Shown here: positions 15,861-24,400 of the stretch, in pieces
Layout of the letters: each line of letters starts with the position of its first letter
Position numbering within the stretch: the stretch's first letter is position 1
From: Firmicutes bacterium HGW-Firmicutes-14
Lineage (GTDB): Bacteria > Bacillota > Thermincolia > Thermincolales > UBA2595
Assembly (NCBI GenBank): GCA_002840275.1
Contig: PHAB01000012.1
Coordinates: 1 to 64,000 of the forward strand
Direction: 5' to 3'
Length of the DNA stretch: 64,000 nt
Translations under genes and position numbers: made by a program
Notes under the pieces: generated by a model
Told to the model about the DNA's origin: nothing
Database searches by the model: none
Seen by the model: only the letters and a program-made list of their open reading frames with translations

Positions 15861-17264
15861 ATGGTGGCAGACAGCGGCTCAGACCTTATGATGTTGATAA
15901 ACGGTCTCAATTACGAACTAATATGTATTCTTGAATCAATTACCGAGGGCATTATGATAATGGACCAAAACGGGAATGTTTTAAAGGTGAATTCTGCATT
16001 TGAAAAACTGGTAGGTATACCGGCTGACAAATGCCTGGCTTCGAATGTCAAGGATATCGCCGAACTTGGCGCTGTGGCCGGGAAAGCTTTTCGGGATTTA
16101 TATGAAAATAAACGGGATTTTCATATGATTGTCAGCTATGGCGGGCGGGATATTGTAGTTATTGGGAAAGCATTTCTGGATAACGACGGCAGTATTCTCA
16201 GTGCTTCAGTGGTTTTCAGGGATATTGAAAACTTCAATGAACTTGTGTACAGCCTCTTAAGGACCAGGGATATGGCGGCCCGTTTGACCCCGGAATTTAT
16301 GAACTCTTCGAATGATGCCGATATCGTTGCCGAAAGTTCGGCAATGAAAGAAGTCATTCATCGGGCCTTCAAGGTTGCAGGTGTTGATTCCAGTGTCCTT
16401 TTGACAGGGGAAACCGGGGTCGGCAAGGAGGTTGTGGCTAAAATCATTCATAAACACAGCAGAAGGGCTGGGAGTTCTTTTGTTAAAATCAACTGTGGGG
16501 CTATTCCCGGCGAACTGCTGGAGTCCGAGCTCTTTGGTTATGAACCGGGTTCATTTACCGGGGCCAGACCGGGGGGTAAGCCAGGATTGATTGAACTGGC
16601 CAACAGGGGTACCCTGTTTTTGGATGAGATTGCCGAACTGCCATTTAAATTGCAGTCAAAGCTGCTGCGAGTAATTCAGGAACGGGAAATCATGCGGATA
16701 GGTTCAACAGGGACAAAAAAAGTTGATTTCCGCTTGATTGCCGCCACTAATAAAAATTTACGGGATTTAACATCGGGGAAAGTTTTCCGGGAGGACCTTT
16801 TCTACCGGATCAATGTGGTTCCAATCCATATCCCCCCGCTGAGGGAAAGGAAAGAAGATATCGTACCCTTTGTTGCTTATTTCCTGCATATATTTAACAC
16901 TAAGTACCGTCTGCATAAACGCATCACTCCTGTTGTTATCCAGAAGTTTCTGGAGTACGACTGGCCCGGTAACGTCAGGGAACTGCAAAATGTAGTGGAG
17001 CGGCTCCTGGTAACCAGCAGTTCGAATCTTATTATGGATGGGGAGATTTTTAAACCTTCCTACCCCGGAAAGCTTCCCGACAAGGCCCTTCCCAAGCTGA
17101 GAAAGGTGCTTGAGAAGACTGAAAAGGAGTTTATTCTGGGGGTTGTCCAGAGATACAAAACAACAAGGGAAATGGCTGAAGCAATGGGTATCAGCCAGTC
17201 TGCAGTCGTAAAGAAAATGCACAAATACGGGATTGAAAGGACAACCTTCTATCTTGAACCGTAA
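15861..17264 (+). CDS. Sigma-54-dependent activator with one PAS domain
   Basis: A 467-aa paralogue of the preceding activator without the CBS pair and first PAS. Order: PAS (about residues 10-115), AAA+ domain (about 160-395) with Walker A GETGVGKEV (about 182) and the contact loop as GSFTGA, and a C-terminal helix-turn-helix (TTREMAEAMGISQSAVVKKM) nearly identical to that of its neighbour. The matching HTH helices imply that both proteins bind the same DNA site. GAFTGA to GSFTGA is a tolerated variant in the family, but it could weaken activation. ATG 15861 is preceded by AAGGGA. Confidence 0.9.
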   Translation: MVADSGSDLMMLINGLNYELICILESITEGIMIMDQNGNVLKVNSAFEKLVGIPADKCLASNVKDIAELGAVAGKAFRDLYENKRDFHMIVSYGGRDIVVIGKAFLDNDGSILSASVVFRDIENFNELVYSLLRTRDMAARLTPEFMNSSNDADIVAESSAMKEVIHRAFKVAGVDSSVLLTGETGVGKEVVAKIIHKHSRRAGSSFVKINCGAIPGELLESELFGYEPGSFTGARPGGKPGLIELANRGTLFLDEIAELPFKLQSKLLRVIQEREIMRIGSTGTKKVDFRLIAATNKNLRDLTSGKVFREDLFYRINVVPIHIPPLRERKEDIVPFVAYFLHIFNTKYRLHKRITPVVIQKFLEYDWPGNVRELQNVVERLLVTSSSNLIMDGEIFKPSYPGKLPDKALPKLRKVLEKTEKEFILGVVQRYKTTREMAEAMGISQSAVVKKMHKYGIERTTFYLEP

Positions 17265-17329
17265 ATTTGCAGGGTCACATCCACCCAACCTGGCATAGAC
17301 TGTTAAAAAATACTATTGGATGTGATTCC

Positions 17330-17731
17330 ATGGGAGTTTCATATGCTAGGGCCGGGACACTGTATATTACTCTTGCCACAGAAAAAGAAATATACTTCCC
17401 GGGGGAACCTGTCAGGATGTACTTGGCCAAGACGAATTTCTCGCTGTTGCCGGTTACCCTGAGGTACCCGACTACCCAGCGATACGATTTTAGTATAACC
17501 GGGCCGGGAGGCGAGATATGGCGCTGGTCAGCCGACAGGCTGTTTAACCCCGTAATCGAACAGGTTATTCTGGGTCCTGGTCAGCACCGGTTGTATGCTG
17601 CGGAATGGCCCCAGACAACTCATTCCGGAGAGAGGATAAGCCCGGGAGTTTACAGGGTAACGGGATGGAACACCTTTAGCGGATTTGGGTTATATCCTGC
17701 TCCTTCAGTACTTATAAGGATTATTAGTTAA
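17330..17731 (+). CDS. BsuPI-domain protein (proteinase-inhibitor-like)
   Basis: About 133 aa resembling the intracellular proteinase inhibitor BsuPI domain: an immunoglobulin-like fold with YFPGEPVRM near the N-terminus, a polar middle (YDFSITGPGGEIWRWS) and the typical ISPGVYRVTG motif. ATG 17330 fits the domain start; the frame is open to 17267 but the added residues are not domain-like, and no strong ribosome site is seen. No signal peptide is visible. It follows the second activator by 65 nt. Function is unknown beyond the domain resemblance. Confidence 0.65.
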   Translation: MGVSYARAGTLYITLATEKEIYFPGEPVRMYLAKTNFSLLPVTLRYPTTQRYDFSITGPGGEIWRWSADRLFNPVIEQVILGPGQHRLYAAEWPQTTHSGERISPGVYRVTGWNTFSGFGLYPAPSVLIRIIS

Positions 17732-17763
17732 AAATTTCCTTCAGAATGCGGGAAAGTTCGGGA

Positions 17764-17792
17764 TTGACAAGAACTGAGGATTTTAATAAGAT
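17764..17792 (+). promoter_or_regulatory. Sigma-A promoter of the cobalamin riboswitch
   Basis: TTGACA at 17764-17769, a 17-nt spacer and TAAGAT at 17787-17792. Transcription would start near 17800, about 40 nt before the conserved riboswitch core. Confidence 0.6.
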
Positions 17793-17837
17793 TAGGATAT
17801 AAAATGTTTCCTCAAAAACTTTTATAGTTACTTAAGA

Positions 17838-18040
17838 ATTTGATATTGTAATCCGGCAGGTGCCCGAATGAGGGAGAATAGGGAATCAGGTGATAATCCT
17901 GAGCGGTCCCGCCACTGTATGTGGGTAGCAAAACGCAGATCAGCCACTGGTCCTCGGACTGGGAAGGCGCGTTGAGCGGTAACCCGCGAGCCAGGAGACC
18001 TGCCTGCCCGGATTGACTGATCCCGCGTGAGACGGGAGAA
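17838..18040 (+). promoter_or_regulatory. Cobalamin (B12) riboswitch
   Basis: Shows the conserved cobalamin riboswitch elements in order: GGTGCCCG near the 5' end, GAATAGGGAATCAGGTG, the CCCGCCACTGTA segment, a second GCCACTGG, GGGAAGGCGCG, and GAGCCAGGAGACCTGCC near 17988-18005. The closing helix pairs the CCGGCAGGTGCC region with GCCTGCCCGG (18001-18010). It is followed by an intrinsic terminator, so it should switch transcription of the downstream ECF transporter off when the cell has adenosylcobalamin or a related corrinoid. Confidence 0.93.
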
Positions 18041-18057
18041 GTAAACTGGAATGATGG

Positions 18058-18090
18058 AAAAGTTCCAGCCTATTATGGCTGGAACTTTTT
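18058..18090 (+). terminator. Riboswitch expression-platform terminator
   Basis: AAAAGTTCCAGCC and GGCTGGAACTTTT pair around TATTAT and end in a T-run. CTGGAA at 18047-18052 can compete for the TTCCAG arm, giving a simple antiterminator. Confidence 0.85.
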
Positions 18091-18115
18091 ATTATTAAAA
18101 GGGGTGTACAATTCA

Positions 18116-19615
18116 ATGGAGCCTTTTGTTGAGGTTTTCCTCAAAAAAGTTGCCTTTCCCGGTGACGAAAAACCAGCCCTGTCCGGTATAGAACTCAGGA
18201 TTGAAAAAGGTGAATTCATTGTTATAACAGGACCCGCTGCATCGGGCAAGTCGGTTCTTTGCCACTGCCTGACCGGGGCTGTCCCTCATTTCTACCCTGC
18301 CTTTCAGGATGGGTTTGTAAGGATTGGGGATACGGTCCTGTCAGAACTTTCCCTGCCCCGGATAGCGGGGAAAGTAGGTTATATGATGCAGGACCCGCAG
18401 AACCAGTTATTCAGTACCACCGTTGGGGAAGACGTGGCCTTTGGTCCGGGGAACATGGGCCTGCCACGCCGGGAAGTGAGGAAGAGGGTTAGGGAAGCTT
18501 TGGAATTCGTGGGGTTATCAGGTTTTGAAAACCGCCTGCCGGAGACACTGTCCGGGGGTGAAGCCCAGCGGGTTGTGCTGGCAGGCGTGTTTTCCCTGAA
18601 ACCGGAATTCCTTGTCCTTGACCAGCCGGCCGCTGAACTGGATCCGGCAGGAAGAAAGGATATTTATGACAGGCTGGGGGAACTGAGCAGGTCTGGTAAA
18701 TCCACTATTATTATGGTTTCCGAAAGACCGGAGGAGCTTGTACAGCATGCAAATCGCTACCTGGTAATGGAGGAAGGGAGGATTGTCCGGGATTCTTCGT
18801 CACCTCCGGTTCAGGGTCCTTATCCGGGCATTCCGGCAATATTCAGGAAGAAACAGACCGTGGAACCCGGTCAGGAGGCTGCATCACTGGAGAACTGTAC
18901 ATATACATATCCGGATGGCAGGGCAGGATGCCTGGATACTGACCTCCGCCTCTTCAGGGGGCAAATGGTGGCCCTGATGGGTCTCAACGGGTCGGGTAAG
19001 ACAACAGTGGCCAAACATTTCAACGGCTTGCTCCGCCCGGCATCGGGTACGGTCAGGGTTCTGGGCCGGGAAATATCTGATATTGACCTTCACATATTAT
19101 GCCGGAAAGTGGGCTTCCTGTTCCAAAACCCGGATTTCCAGATCTTTGCCGGCACAGTGGAAGAGGAGGCAGCTTTTGGCTTAAAAATACAGAGACTTCC
19201 GCCAGAACAAATAACAGACAGGGTTGAAGACGTTTTGAAGGGTGCCGGTCTCCTTCAGATGAGAAAGGTTCATCCCCATAGGCTAAGCAGAGGTCAGAGG
19301 CAGATGCTGGCATTGGCTTCAGTTTTGGCTGCAGAGCCCGAAATTGTCATTGCAGATGAGCCCACTGCAGGCTTAAACTATTCCCAGACCTGTCAAATCA
19401 TGGATAATCTGGCCCGGTTGGCAGATGAAGGGAAGGCAGTGCTTCTGGTAACCCATGACGTCATGCTGACAGCCTGTTATGCCCACCGCCTTGTGGCCAT
19501 GCACCGGCACCGGGTCCAATTGGACCTGCCCGTGTCCCAACTGCCGGTTTATACGACCGAACTGCAGAAGATTGGCCTCGATTTCTCGCCTGCATTTGCC
19601 GGATGGTCTGCCTGA
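18116..19615 (+). CDS. ECF transporter double ATPase (EcfA-EcfA' fusion)
   Basis: A 499-aa ABC ATPase with two complete nucleotide-binding domains. Domain 1 (about residues 3-230) has Walker A GPAASGKS and signature LSGGEAQRV. Domain 2 (about 255-485) has Walker A GLNGSGKT and signature LSRGQRQML. A single-chain pair is typical of dedicated ECF transporters such as YkoD. ATG 18116 fits the AAGGGGTG ribosome site better than GTG 18104. It is the first gene after the B12 riboswitch, so its substrate is probably cobalamin or a corrinoid precursor. It energises the T and S proteins encoded next. Confidence 0.88.
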   Translation: MEPFVEVFLKKVAFPGDEKPALSGIELRIEKGEFIVITGPAASGKSVLCHCLTGAVPHFYPAFQDGFVRIGDTVLSELSLPRIAGKVGYMMQDPQNQLFSTTVGEDVAFGPGNMGLPRREVRKRVREALEFVGLSGFENRLPETLSGGEAQRVVLAGVFSLKPEFLVLDQPAAELDPAGRKDIYDRLGELSRSGKSTIIMVSERPEELVQHANRYLVMEEGRIVRDSSSPPVQGPYPGIPAIFRKKQTVEPGQEAASLENCTYTYPDGRAGCLDTDLRLFRGQMVALMGLNGSGKTTVAKHFNGLLRPASGTVRVLGREISDIDLHILCRKVGFLFQNPDFQIFAGTVEEEAAFGLKIQRLPPEQITDRVEDVLKGAGLLQMRKVHPHRLSRGQRQMLALASVLAAEPEIVIADEPTAGLNYSQTCQIMDNLARLADEGKAVLLVTHDVMLTACYAHRLVAMHRHRVQLDLPVSQLPVYTTELQKIGLDFSPAFAGWSA

Positions 19616-19633
19616 AAGAGGAGGGGAAAAATT

Positions 19634-20407
19634 TTGGCTCTATTTGAAAGTTGCCGTCCCAGGGGAACATGGATTGATCAGCTGGATCCGCGCACAAAAC
19701 TGGCATGGATGGGTCTTATGACTATCCTTGCCCTGACCGTTTCTGATATAAAAATACTGGTTTTCCTGCCTTTGACGGTACTGGCTTCCGGCCTGGCTGC
19801 AGGGCTGCCCTTCCGGAGTTTTAAACATCCTTTACTTATCCTGATATTTACAGGGGTACAGATTGTAATACTTCAGGTCCTTTTTTCCACTGAGGGGCAG
19901 GTGGTTGCCGCACTGGGGCCTGTTAAAGTATTCAGTGGGGCCTTCTCCCCGGCGTGGGAGGCGTTTCTCCGTCTGAGTGCAATGATGCTGGCAACCATGC
20001 AATTCCTTCGCTGGACTCCACCGGAAGACCTTACACTGTGGCTGGTTACGACCAGGGTTCCTTACAGGTATGCTATGCTTGTCGGGCTGGCTATGCGGTT
20101 TCTGCCTTTAATGGAACAGGAATTGGGAGCAATCATGGAAAGCCAAAGATCGAGGGGCCTGCCTATGAAAAACATCCGGCAAAAAATAAAAAGTCTGATT
20201 CCGGTTGCCCTGCCTTTCCTTTACCGCTCCTTCCGCCGGGCAAATGAAACGGCGCTGGCTATGGAGCTGAGGGGTTTTGGGTACAATTCCCGGAGGACAT
20301 TTCTGCGGCAACTGAATATAACCCTGGCAGAGATTATAGCCATAGTGTTAATGGGGACAGTTGCAACATGGAATATATGGCTTAAAATCGAGTCTTTATG
20401 GCTTTGA
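19634..20407 (+). CDS. ECF transporter T component (EcfT/CbiQ family)
   Basis: A 257-aa membrane protein with about five hydrophobic segments and the T-component coupling motif ESQRSRGL followed by a second (A)xRxxG-type motif in MELRGFGYN. These motifs contact the ATPases. TTG 19634 has GAGGAGGGG 8 nt upstream. It sits 18 nt after the ATPase gene and 56 nt before the S-component gene. Confidence 0.86.
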   Translation: MALFESCRPRGTWIDQLDPRTKLAWMGLMTILALTVSDIKILVFLPLTVLASGLAAGLPFRSFKHPLLILIFTGVQIVILQVLFSTEGQVVAALGPVKVFSGAFSPAWEAFLRLSAMMLATMQFLRWTPPEDLTLWLVTTRVPYRYAMLVGLAMRFLPLMEQELGAIMESQRSRGLPMKNIRQKIKSLIPVALPFLYRSFRRANETALAMELRGFGYNSRRTFLRQLNITLAEIIAIVLMGTVATWNIWLKIESLWL

Positions 20408-20463
20408 AATATGGTTTCTGTTCCAGAATTGTTAAAAAGTAAATTACGGAGGTTGATTTAATT

Positions 20464-21036
20464 ATGAGTATGATTCAACAGGAACGAATAGTTTATTCCT
20501 TAAGTGGCACAAAGACATTCTGGCGCACAGACACCCGGGCGCTGGTGGGAGCTGTTATCCTGGGTGTTGTCTCCATGCTTCTGCAACAGGTTTCGATCAG
20601 GCTGGACCAGGTTATCTGGCCGCCGCTTATCATATTGGGAGGTATTGCCTGGGCCACTTTTACCGGGCTGATAACCCTCATTTTCCGGCAGCCTGCGGGC
20701 ATCATTATGGGAGAAACCCAGGCATTTATTGCAATTGCCACAGGATTATCCCCGGTTGCCTTGTTTTTTGTCCCCGCGAATCTATTAAGTTCTCTGGCAT
20801 ATTCAGTGGTAGCTCAAAAGCTTTCCATGCAAAAGTGGAGTCATCATTTTATAGCCCAGCTGGCGACAAATATCGTCGGTAATATTTGTGTGGCCTTCGG
20901 ATTATACAGTATCCTTAAGCTTCCAGTTCAGGTAGTCATAATTTCCTCGGCTGTTACTGCCGGAGCAGGAATCATAGGAGCGACAATTCTGACCAAACTG
21001 GCGGTAAATGCCCTCCGCCGTTCAGGATTAATCTGA
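20464..21036 (+). CDS. ECF transporter substrate-binding S component
   Basis: A 190-aa, very hydrophobic protein with about five or six membrane segments, ATG 20464 after GGAGGTTG. Its size, gene order (ATPase, T, S) and transmembrane pattern fit an ECF S component of the YkoE or CbrT type. The B12 riboswitch 2.4 kb upstream argues for a cobalamin or cobinamide substrate; a thiamine-precursor type (YkoE) is the main alternative. The substrate is inferred from regulation, not from a motif. Confidence 0.7.
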   Translation: MSMIQQERIVYSLSGTKTFWRTDTRALVGAVILGVVSMLLQQVSIRLDQVIWPPLIILGGIAWATFTGLITLIFRQPAGIIMGETQAFIAIATGLSPVALFFVPANLLSSLAYSVVAQKLSMQKWSHHFIAQLATNIVGNICVAFGLYSILKLPVQVVIISSAVTAGAGIIGATILTKLAVNALRRSGLI

Positions 21037-21072
21037 AAATGAACAATAGGAAATTAAAGGAGGTTTTAATTA

Positions 21073-21363
21073 ATGCAGGCGAAAACGGGAATAACTGTGT
21101 ATCCCGAAAAATGCCGCGGCTGCCGCAGGTGTGAGATGGCATGCTCGTGGAATACCGGTGGCCTGACAAACCCCAGGATGGCCGGAATACAAATCTGGAA
21201 AACAGAGGACCAGGGCAGGGATTTACCGGTATTTAACCAGACCTGCCTGGATCAGTTCTGTGGCAAAGAACACCCTGAAAAACGAGGTTCGGGGATTCCC
21301 CTTTGTGTTTCCACCTGTTTATTTGGAGCGCTTAAAGTGGAGGAGGCGGGGGAAAATGGATAA
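21073..21363 (+). CDS. 4Fe-4S ferredoxin-like subunit
   Basis: A 96-aa iron-sulfur protein. CRGCRRCEMAC (about residues 14-24) forms one cluster motif, and the later cysteines (C58, C63 and CVSTC about 77-81) give the rest of a 4Fe-4S or incomplete second cluster. The gene overlaps the next one by 8 nt, so it is the probable electron-transfer partner of the aldehyde ferredoxin oxidoreductase. The ribosome site AAAGGAGG precedes ATG 21073. It lies only 36 nt after the S-component gene. Confidence 0.82.
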   Translation: MQAKTGITVYPEKCRGCRRCEMACSWNTGGLTNPRMAGIQIWKTEDQGRDLPVFNQTCLDQFCGKEHPEKRGSGIPLCVSTCLFGALKVEEAGENG

Positions 21364-23275
21364 GGGGTGGTATGGCTGGGCCGGCCGAATTCTGAGAGTT
21401 AATTTAACAACCAAGGAGATTATAACAGAGCCTCTGGACCGCGGATTGGCAAGGGCTTATCTCGGGCAATCGGGCATAAATGCCCGGCTTTTATTTGATC
21501 TGACAGGTCCTGATGTTGACCCCCTGAGCCCGGATAACCCACTAATCTTTGGAGTCGGGCCGCTGACCGGCAGCCTGGCGCCATGTTCCGGCCGTTTTAC
21601 GGTTACAAGCAAGTCACCGCTGACCGGCATATTCGGGGATTCAAACTGCGGGGGCCACTGGGGTCCTGAACTTAAAAATGCCGGTTATGACCATATAGTA
21701 ATCACGGGAAAGGCAGAACACCCCGTTTACTTATGGATTAATGATGACCGAGTTGAACTGCGGGATGCGTGCCATCTGTGGGGTAAAACCACCTGGGAGA
21801 CCGATGACCTGATTAAAACCCAGCTGGCCCAGCCTACCGCCCAGGTGGCCTGTATCGGACCGGCGGGGGAAAACCTGGTCCGGTTTGCAGCTATAATCTG
21901 TAACCTGGCCAGGGCTGCGGCCCGCACGGGAGTGGGGGCAGTTATGGGCTCCAAAAATCTAAAGGCCATTGCCGTCAAGGGTAACCGGGGTATGGCTGTG
22001 GCTGAACCGGAAAAGTTCTGGGAGGTAGTCCAGCAGAGTGTCAAAGATATTCAGAATGACCCCCTTTATGAGGTAGCCAGCACCTTTGGAACCACTGCCA
22101 TTACCGGGCTGGCTCAAATGCTTGGTTTCCTGCCTACCCGCAACTTCCAGGCATCTGTTTTTGAGGAGGCTGAGAATCTGCGGGGAGAAGTCTTGCTGCA
22201 GAAGCACGTCACCAAACATAAGGGGTGTTTTAACTGCCCTGTCAGCTGCAGCCGCTTCTACAAGGTTGAGGAAGGTGAATATGCCGGTACCCTGGGCGAG
22301 GGGCCGGAATATGAAAGTATCACTGCCCTGGGATCTAAATGCGGAAATGGGGACCTCCCTTCTATCCTTCATGCAAATACCCTCTGTAACCGGCTTGGTC
22401 TTGATACCATCTCTACCGGCAATGTGATCGCCTGGGCTATGGAGGCATATCAGAGAGGAATAATCAAGACTGATGATGATGGTGTTAATAAATTTGAATG
22501 GGGAAACCATAATGCAGTTGTTGAAACTATTTACAAAATTGCCCTGCGCCAGGGTCTGGGTGACATTCTGGCTGAAGGGGCCCTGCGGGCTGCGCGAAAA
22601 CTGGGTGGTGAAGACTTTGTGGTACATAGCAAAGGCATGGACTACCCGGCAGTGGATGTCCGCGGGACAAAGGGCATGGCCCTGTCTTTTGCTGTTTCTC
22701 CCCGCGGGGGAGACCATCTGAAGGGATTGCCCCTGTATGAAGTAGCCCCGGAAATATACCAAAAAGATATAAAGGAAGAGGTTGGGATAGATATTACCCC
22801 TGCTTACTGGGCCGAATACGAAACCAAAGCCCGGTTGATGTCCTGGCACGAAAACTGGCATTGTGTTGTTGATTCTCTTGGATTATGCAAACTGGAGGGA
22901 ATTGCCATAAAGCCGTTAAAACCGAGGCATTTCCAACAGCTTCTTAAGGCAGCTACAGGCTGGGACATAACAGTTGAGGAGCTGGAGAAAATCGGGGACC
23001 GTATCTGGAACCTGGAGCGCCTGTTTGGGGTCAGGGAAGGAATTCGCAGGCAGGACGACCTTCCTCCCCACCGCCTATATAATGAACCGGTTGCCAACGG
23101 ACCGTCAGTGGGGGAAAAGCTGGACCATGAGAAATTTGAGGGAATGCTTGATGAATATTATGACCTGCGGGGATGGGACAGGGAGACGGGAATCCCCCTC
23201 CGGGGCAAAATGCTGGAATTGGGTCTGGAAAAAGACTTAGACGCTGTTGCCGGATCCGGGACGGTGGTACCATGA
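21356..23275 (+). CDS. aor: Aldehyde:ferredoxin oxidoreductase (tungsten/molybdopterin)
   Basis: A 639-aa AOR family enzyme that oxidises aldehydes to acids (or the reverse) with ferredoxin. Family motifs: GRILRVNLT at the N-terminus, GGHWGPELKNAGYDHIVITG, the cofactor-binding RAAARTGVGAVMGSKNLKAIAVKG stretch near residue 185 (shown here as separate parts RTGVGAVMGSKN and LKAIAVKG), the 4Fe-4S motif CFNCPVSC (about residue 290) and the late cysteine in LGLCKLEG. ATG 21356 starts in the MDKGWYGWAGR context; an upstream frame to 21260 belongs to the ferredoxin gene. It overlaps ferredoxin by 8 nt and the MoaD-like gene by 4 nt, so the three form one unit. Confidence 0.93.
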   Translation: MDKGWYGWAGRILRVNLTTKEIITEPLDRGLARAYLGQSGINARLLFDLTGPDVDPLSPDNPLIFGVGPLTGSLAPCSGRFTVTSKSPLTGIFGDSNCGGHWGPELKNAGYDHIVITGKAEHPVYLWINDDRVELRDACHLWGKTTWETDDLIKTQLAQPTAQVACIGPAGENLVRFAAIICNLARAAARTGVGAVMGSKNLKAIAVKGNRGMAVAEPEKFWEVVQQSVKDIQNDPLYEVASTFGTTAITGLAQMLGFLPTRNFQASVFEEAENLRGEVLLQKHVTKHKGCFNCPVSCSRFYKVEEGEYAGTLGEGPEYESITALGSKCGNGDLPSILHANTLCNRLGLDTISTGNVIAWAMEAYQRGIIKTDDDGVNKFEWGNHNAVVETIYKIALRQGLGDILAEGALRAARKLGGEDFVVHSKGMDYPAVDVRGTKGMALSFAVSPRGGDHLKGLPLYEVAPEIYQKDIKEEVGIDITPAYWAEYETKARLMSWHENWHCVVDSLGLCKLEGIAIKPLKPRHFQQLLKAATGWDITVEELEKIGDRIWNLERLFGVREGIRRQDDLPPHRLYNEPVANGPSVGEKLDHEKFEGMLDEYYDLRGWDRETGIPLRGKMLELGLEKDLDAVAGSGTVVP

Positions 23276-23589
23276 CCGGTAATCCTGTTATCGGGACGCC
23301 CGTTACGGTGACAGTCAGGTACTACGTGCTTTTTTGTATTGCCGCCGGCTATTGCAGAGAGGAGGAGTTTCGATTGGAGCCGGAACCCCGAATGGCAGAC
23401 CTGGTTGAGGTAATCTGTCAGAAATATGGGGATGAATTTCGGCATAAAATTTTTTCCCGGGAAGGGACACTTAAATCCACTGCCTGGTTCATATTGAATG
23501 GGATAAAACTTGCCGAAGACCCTTTATCCACCAAATTAAAAAACGGTGATATTTTGATTCTATCATCTCCGCTGCTGGTTGGAGGTTAA
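23272..23589 (+). CDS. MoaD/ThiS-like ubiquitin-fold protein
   Basis: A 105-aa beta-grasp protein ending in the sulfur-carrier tail SSPLLVGG. The C-terminal Gly-Gly is the site that is adenylated and thiocarboxylated in MoaD. Translationally coupled to aor (ATGA overlap at 23272-23275), it probably supplies dithiolene sulfur to the tungstopterin cofactor of the oxidoreductase. The tail begins with ILILSSP; the N-terminal part (residues 1-12) is not conserved. Confidence 0.82.
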   Translation: MTGNPVIGTPVTVTVRYYVLFCIAAGYCREEEFRLEPEPRMADLVEVICQKYGDEFRHKIFSREGTLKSTAWFILNGIKLAEDPLSTKLKNGDILILSSPLLVGG

Positions 23590-23615
23590 AAGATTTGGAT
23601 AATCACGGGTTAGAT

Positions 23616-23660
23616 AATCACGGAAATGAGCAATAAGCTGTTCCCGTGATTCTTTTTTTG
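23616..23660 (+). terminator. Intrinsic terminator after the aor operon
   Basis: AATCACGG and CCGTGATT form a stem over a 20-nt loop, followed by CTTTTTTTG. It closes the riboswitch-ECF-aor transcript. Confidence 0.75.
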
Positions 23661-23721
23661 TATAACATCAGTTCTCAGGCAGATAATATAATAGGCAGAA
23701 AAAAAGACAGGAGTGTTTAAA

Positions 23722-24393
23722 TTGGAACTACCCCGTTTCAAACGCATTCCGGCCCATATCGGCATAATTCCTGATGGGAACAGGCGGTGGGCTGAAGACA
23801 GGGGGATGACACGGGACTGTGGATACAGGTATGGCATTGAGCCTGGAATACAGCTTTATCATCTCTGCCTGGCCCTGGGAATAAGAGAACTGACTTTCTA
23901 TGGATTCACTCAGGACAATACAAAAAGGCCTCCTGCTCAAAAGGAGGCCTTTAAAAAGGCATGTGTCGAAGCAGTTCGCCGGTTGGCGGCATGTGATGCA
24001 GCTCTACGGGTAATTGGTAACACAAACTCCCCGTCTTTTCCGGTGGAACTGATTCCTTTTACTACGCGAGCGATATTTGGCAACGGGTCAATCAAAATAA
24101 ATTTCCTGGTTAATTATGGGTGGCAGTGGGATCTGAAATACGGCCTGGCAAAAGCGGGAGAAAAACCTGACCGGCGTAAAGGGATCCAAAGACAAATTGC
24201 CTCCTCGGATGTTTCCAGGGTCGACCTGATTATCCGCTGGGGAGGCCGCCGGAGGTTGAGCGGTTTTCTGCCGGTCCAGTCAATATATTCGGATTTCTAT
24301 ATCATAGATGATTACTGGCCTGATTTTAAGCCCCGGCACTTCTTTGATGCCATTGGGTGGTATGAATCCCAGGATATCACCCTGGGCGGGTAA
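23722..24393 (+). CDS. Undecaprenyl diphosphate synthase-like prenyltransferase
   Basis: A 223-aa cis-prenyltransferase with the catalytic motif GIIPDGNRRWA (about residue 13) and a C-terminal DLIIRWGGRRRLSGF that corresponds to the usual RTSGE(x)RLSNF region; the TSGE part is replaced by WGGR. It is shorter than the housekeeping UppS (about 250 aa), so it may be a second, specialised prenyltransferase. TTG 23722 has AGGAG 8 nt upstream; GTG 23713 overlaps that site. It is convergent with the cardiolipin synthase gene. Confidence 0.8.
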   Translation: MELPRFKRIPAHIGIIPDGNRRWAEDRGMTRDCGYRYGIEPGIQLYHLCLALGIRELTFYGFTQDNTKRPPAQKEAFKKACVEAVRRLAACDAALRVIGNTNSPSFPVELIPFTTRAIFGNGSIKINFLVNYGWQWDLKYGLAKAGEKPDRRKGIQRQIASSDVSRVDLIIRWGGRRRLSGFLPVQSIYSDFYIIDDYWPDFKPRHFFDAIGWYESQDITLGG

Positions 24394-24400
24394 AAGCCGG

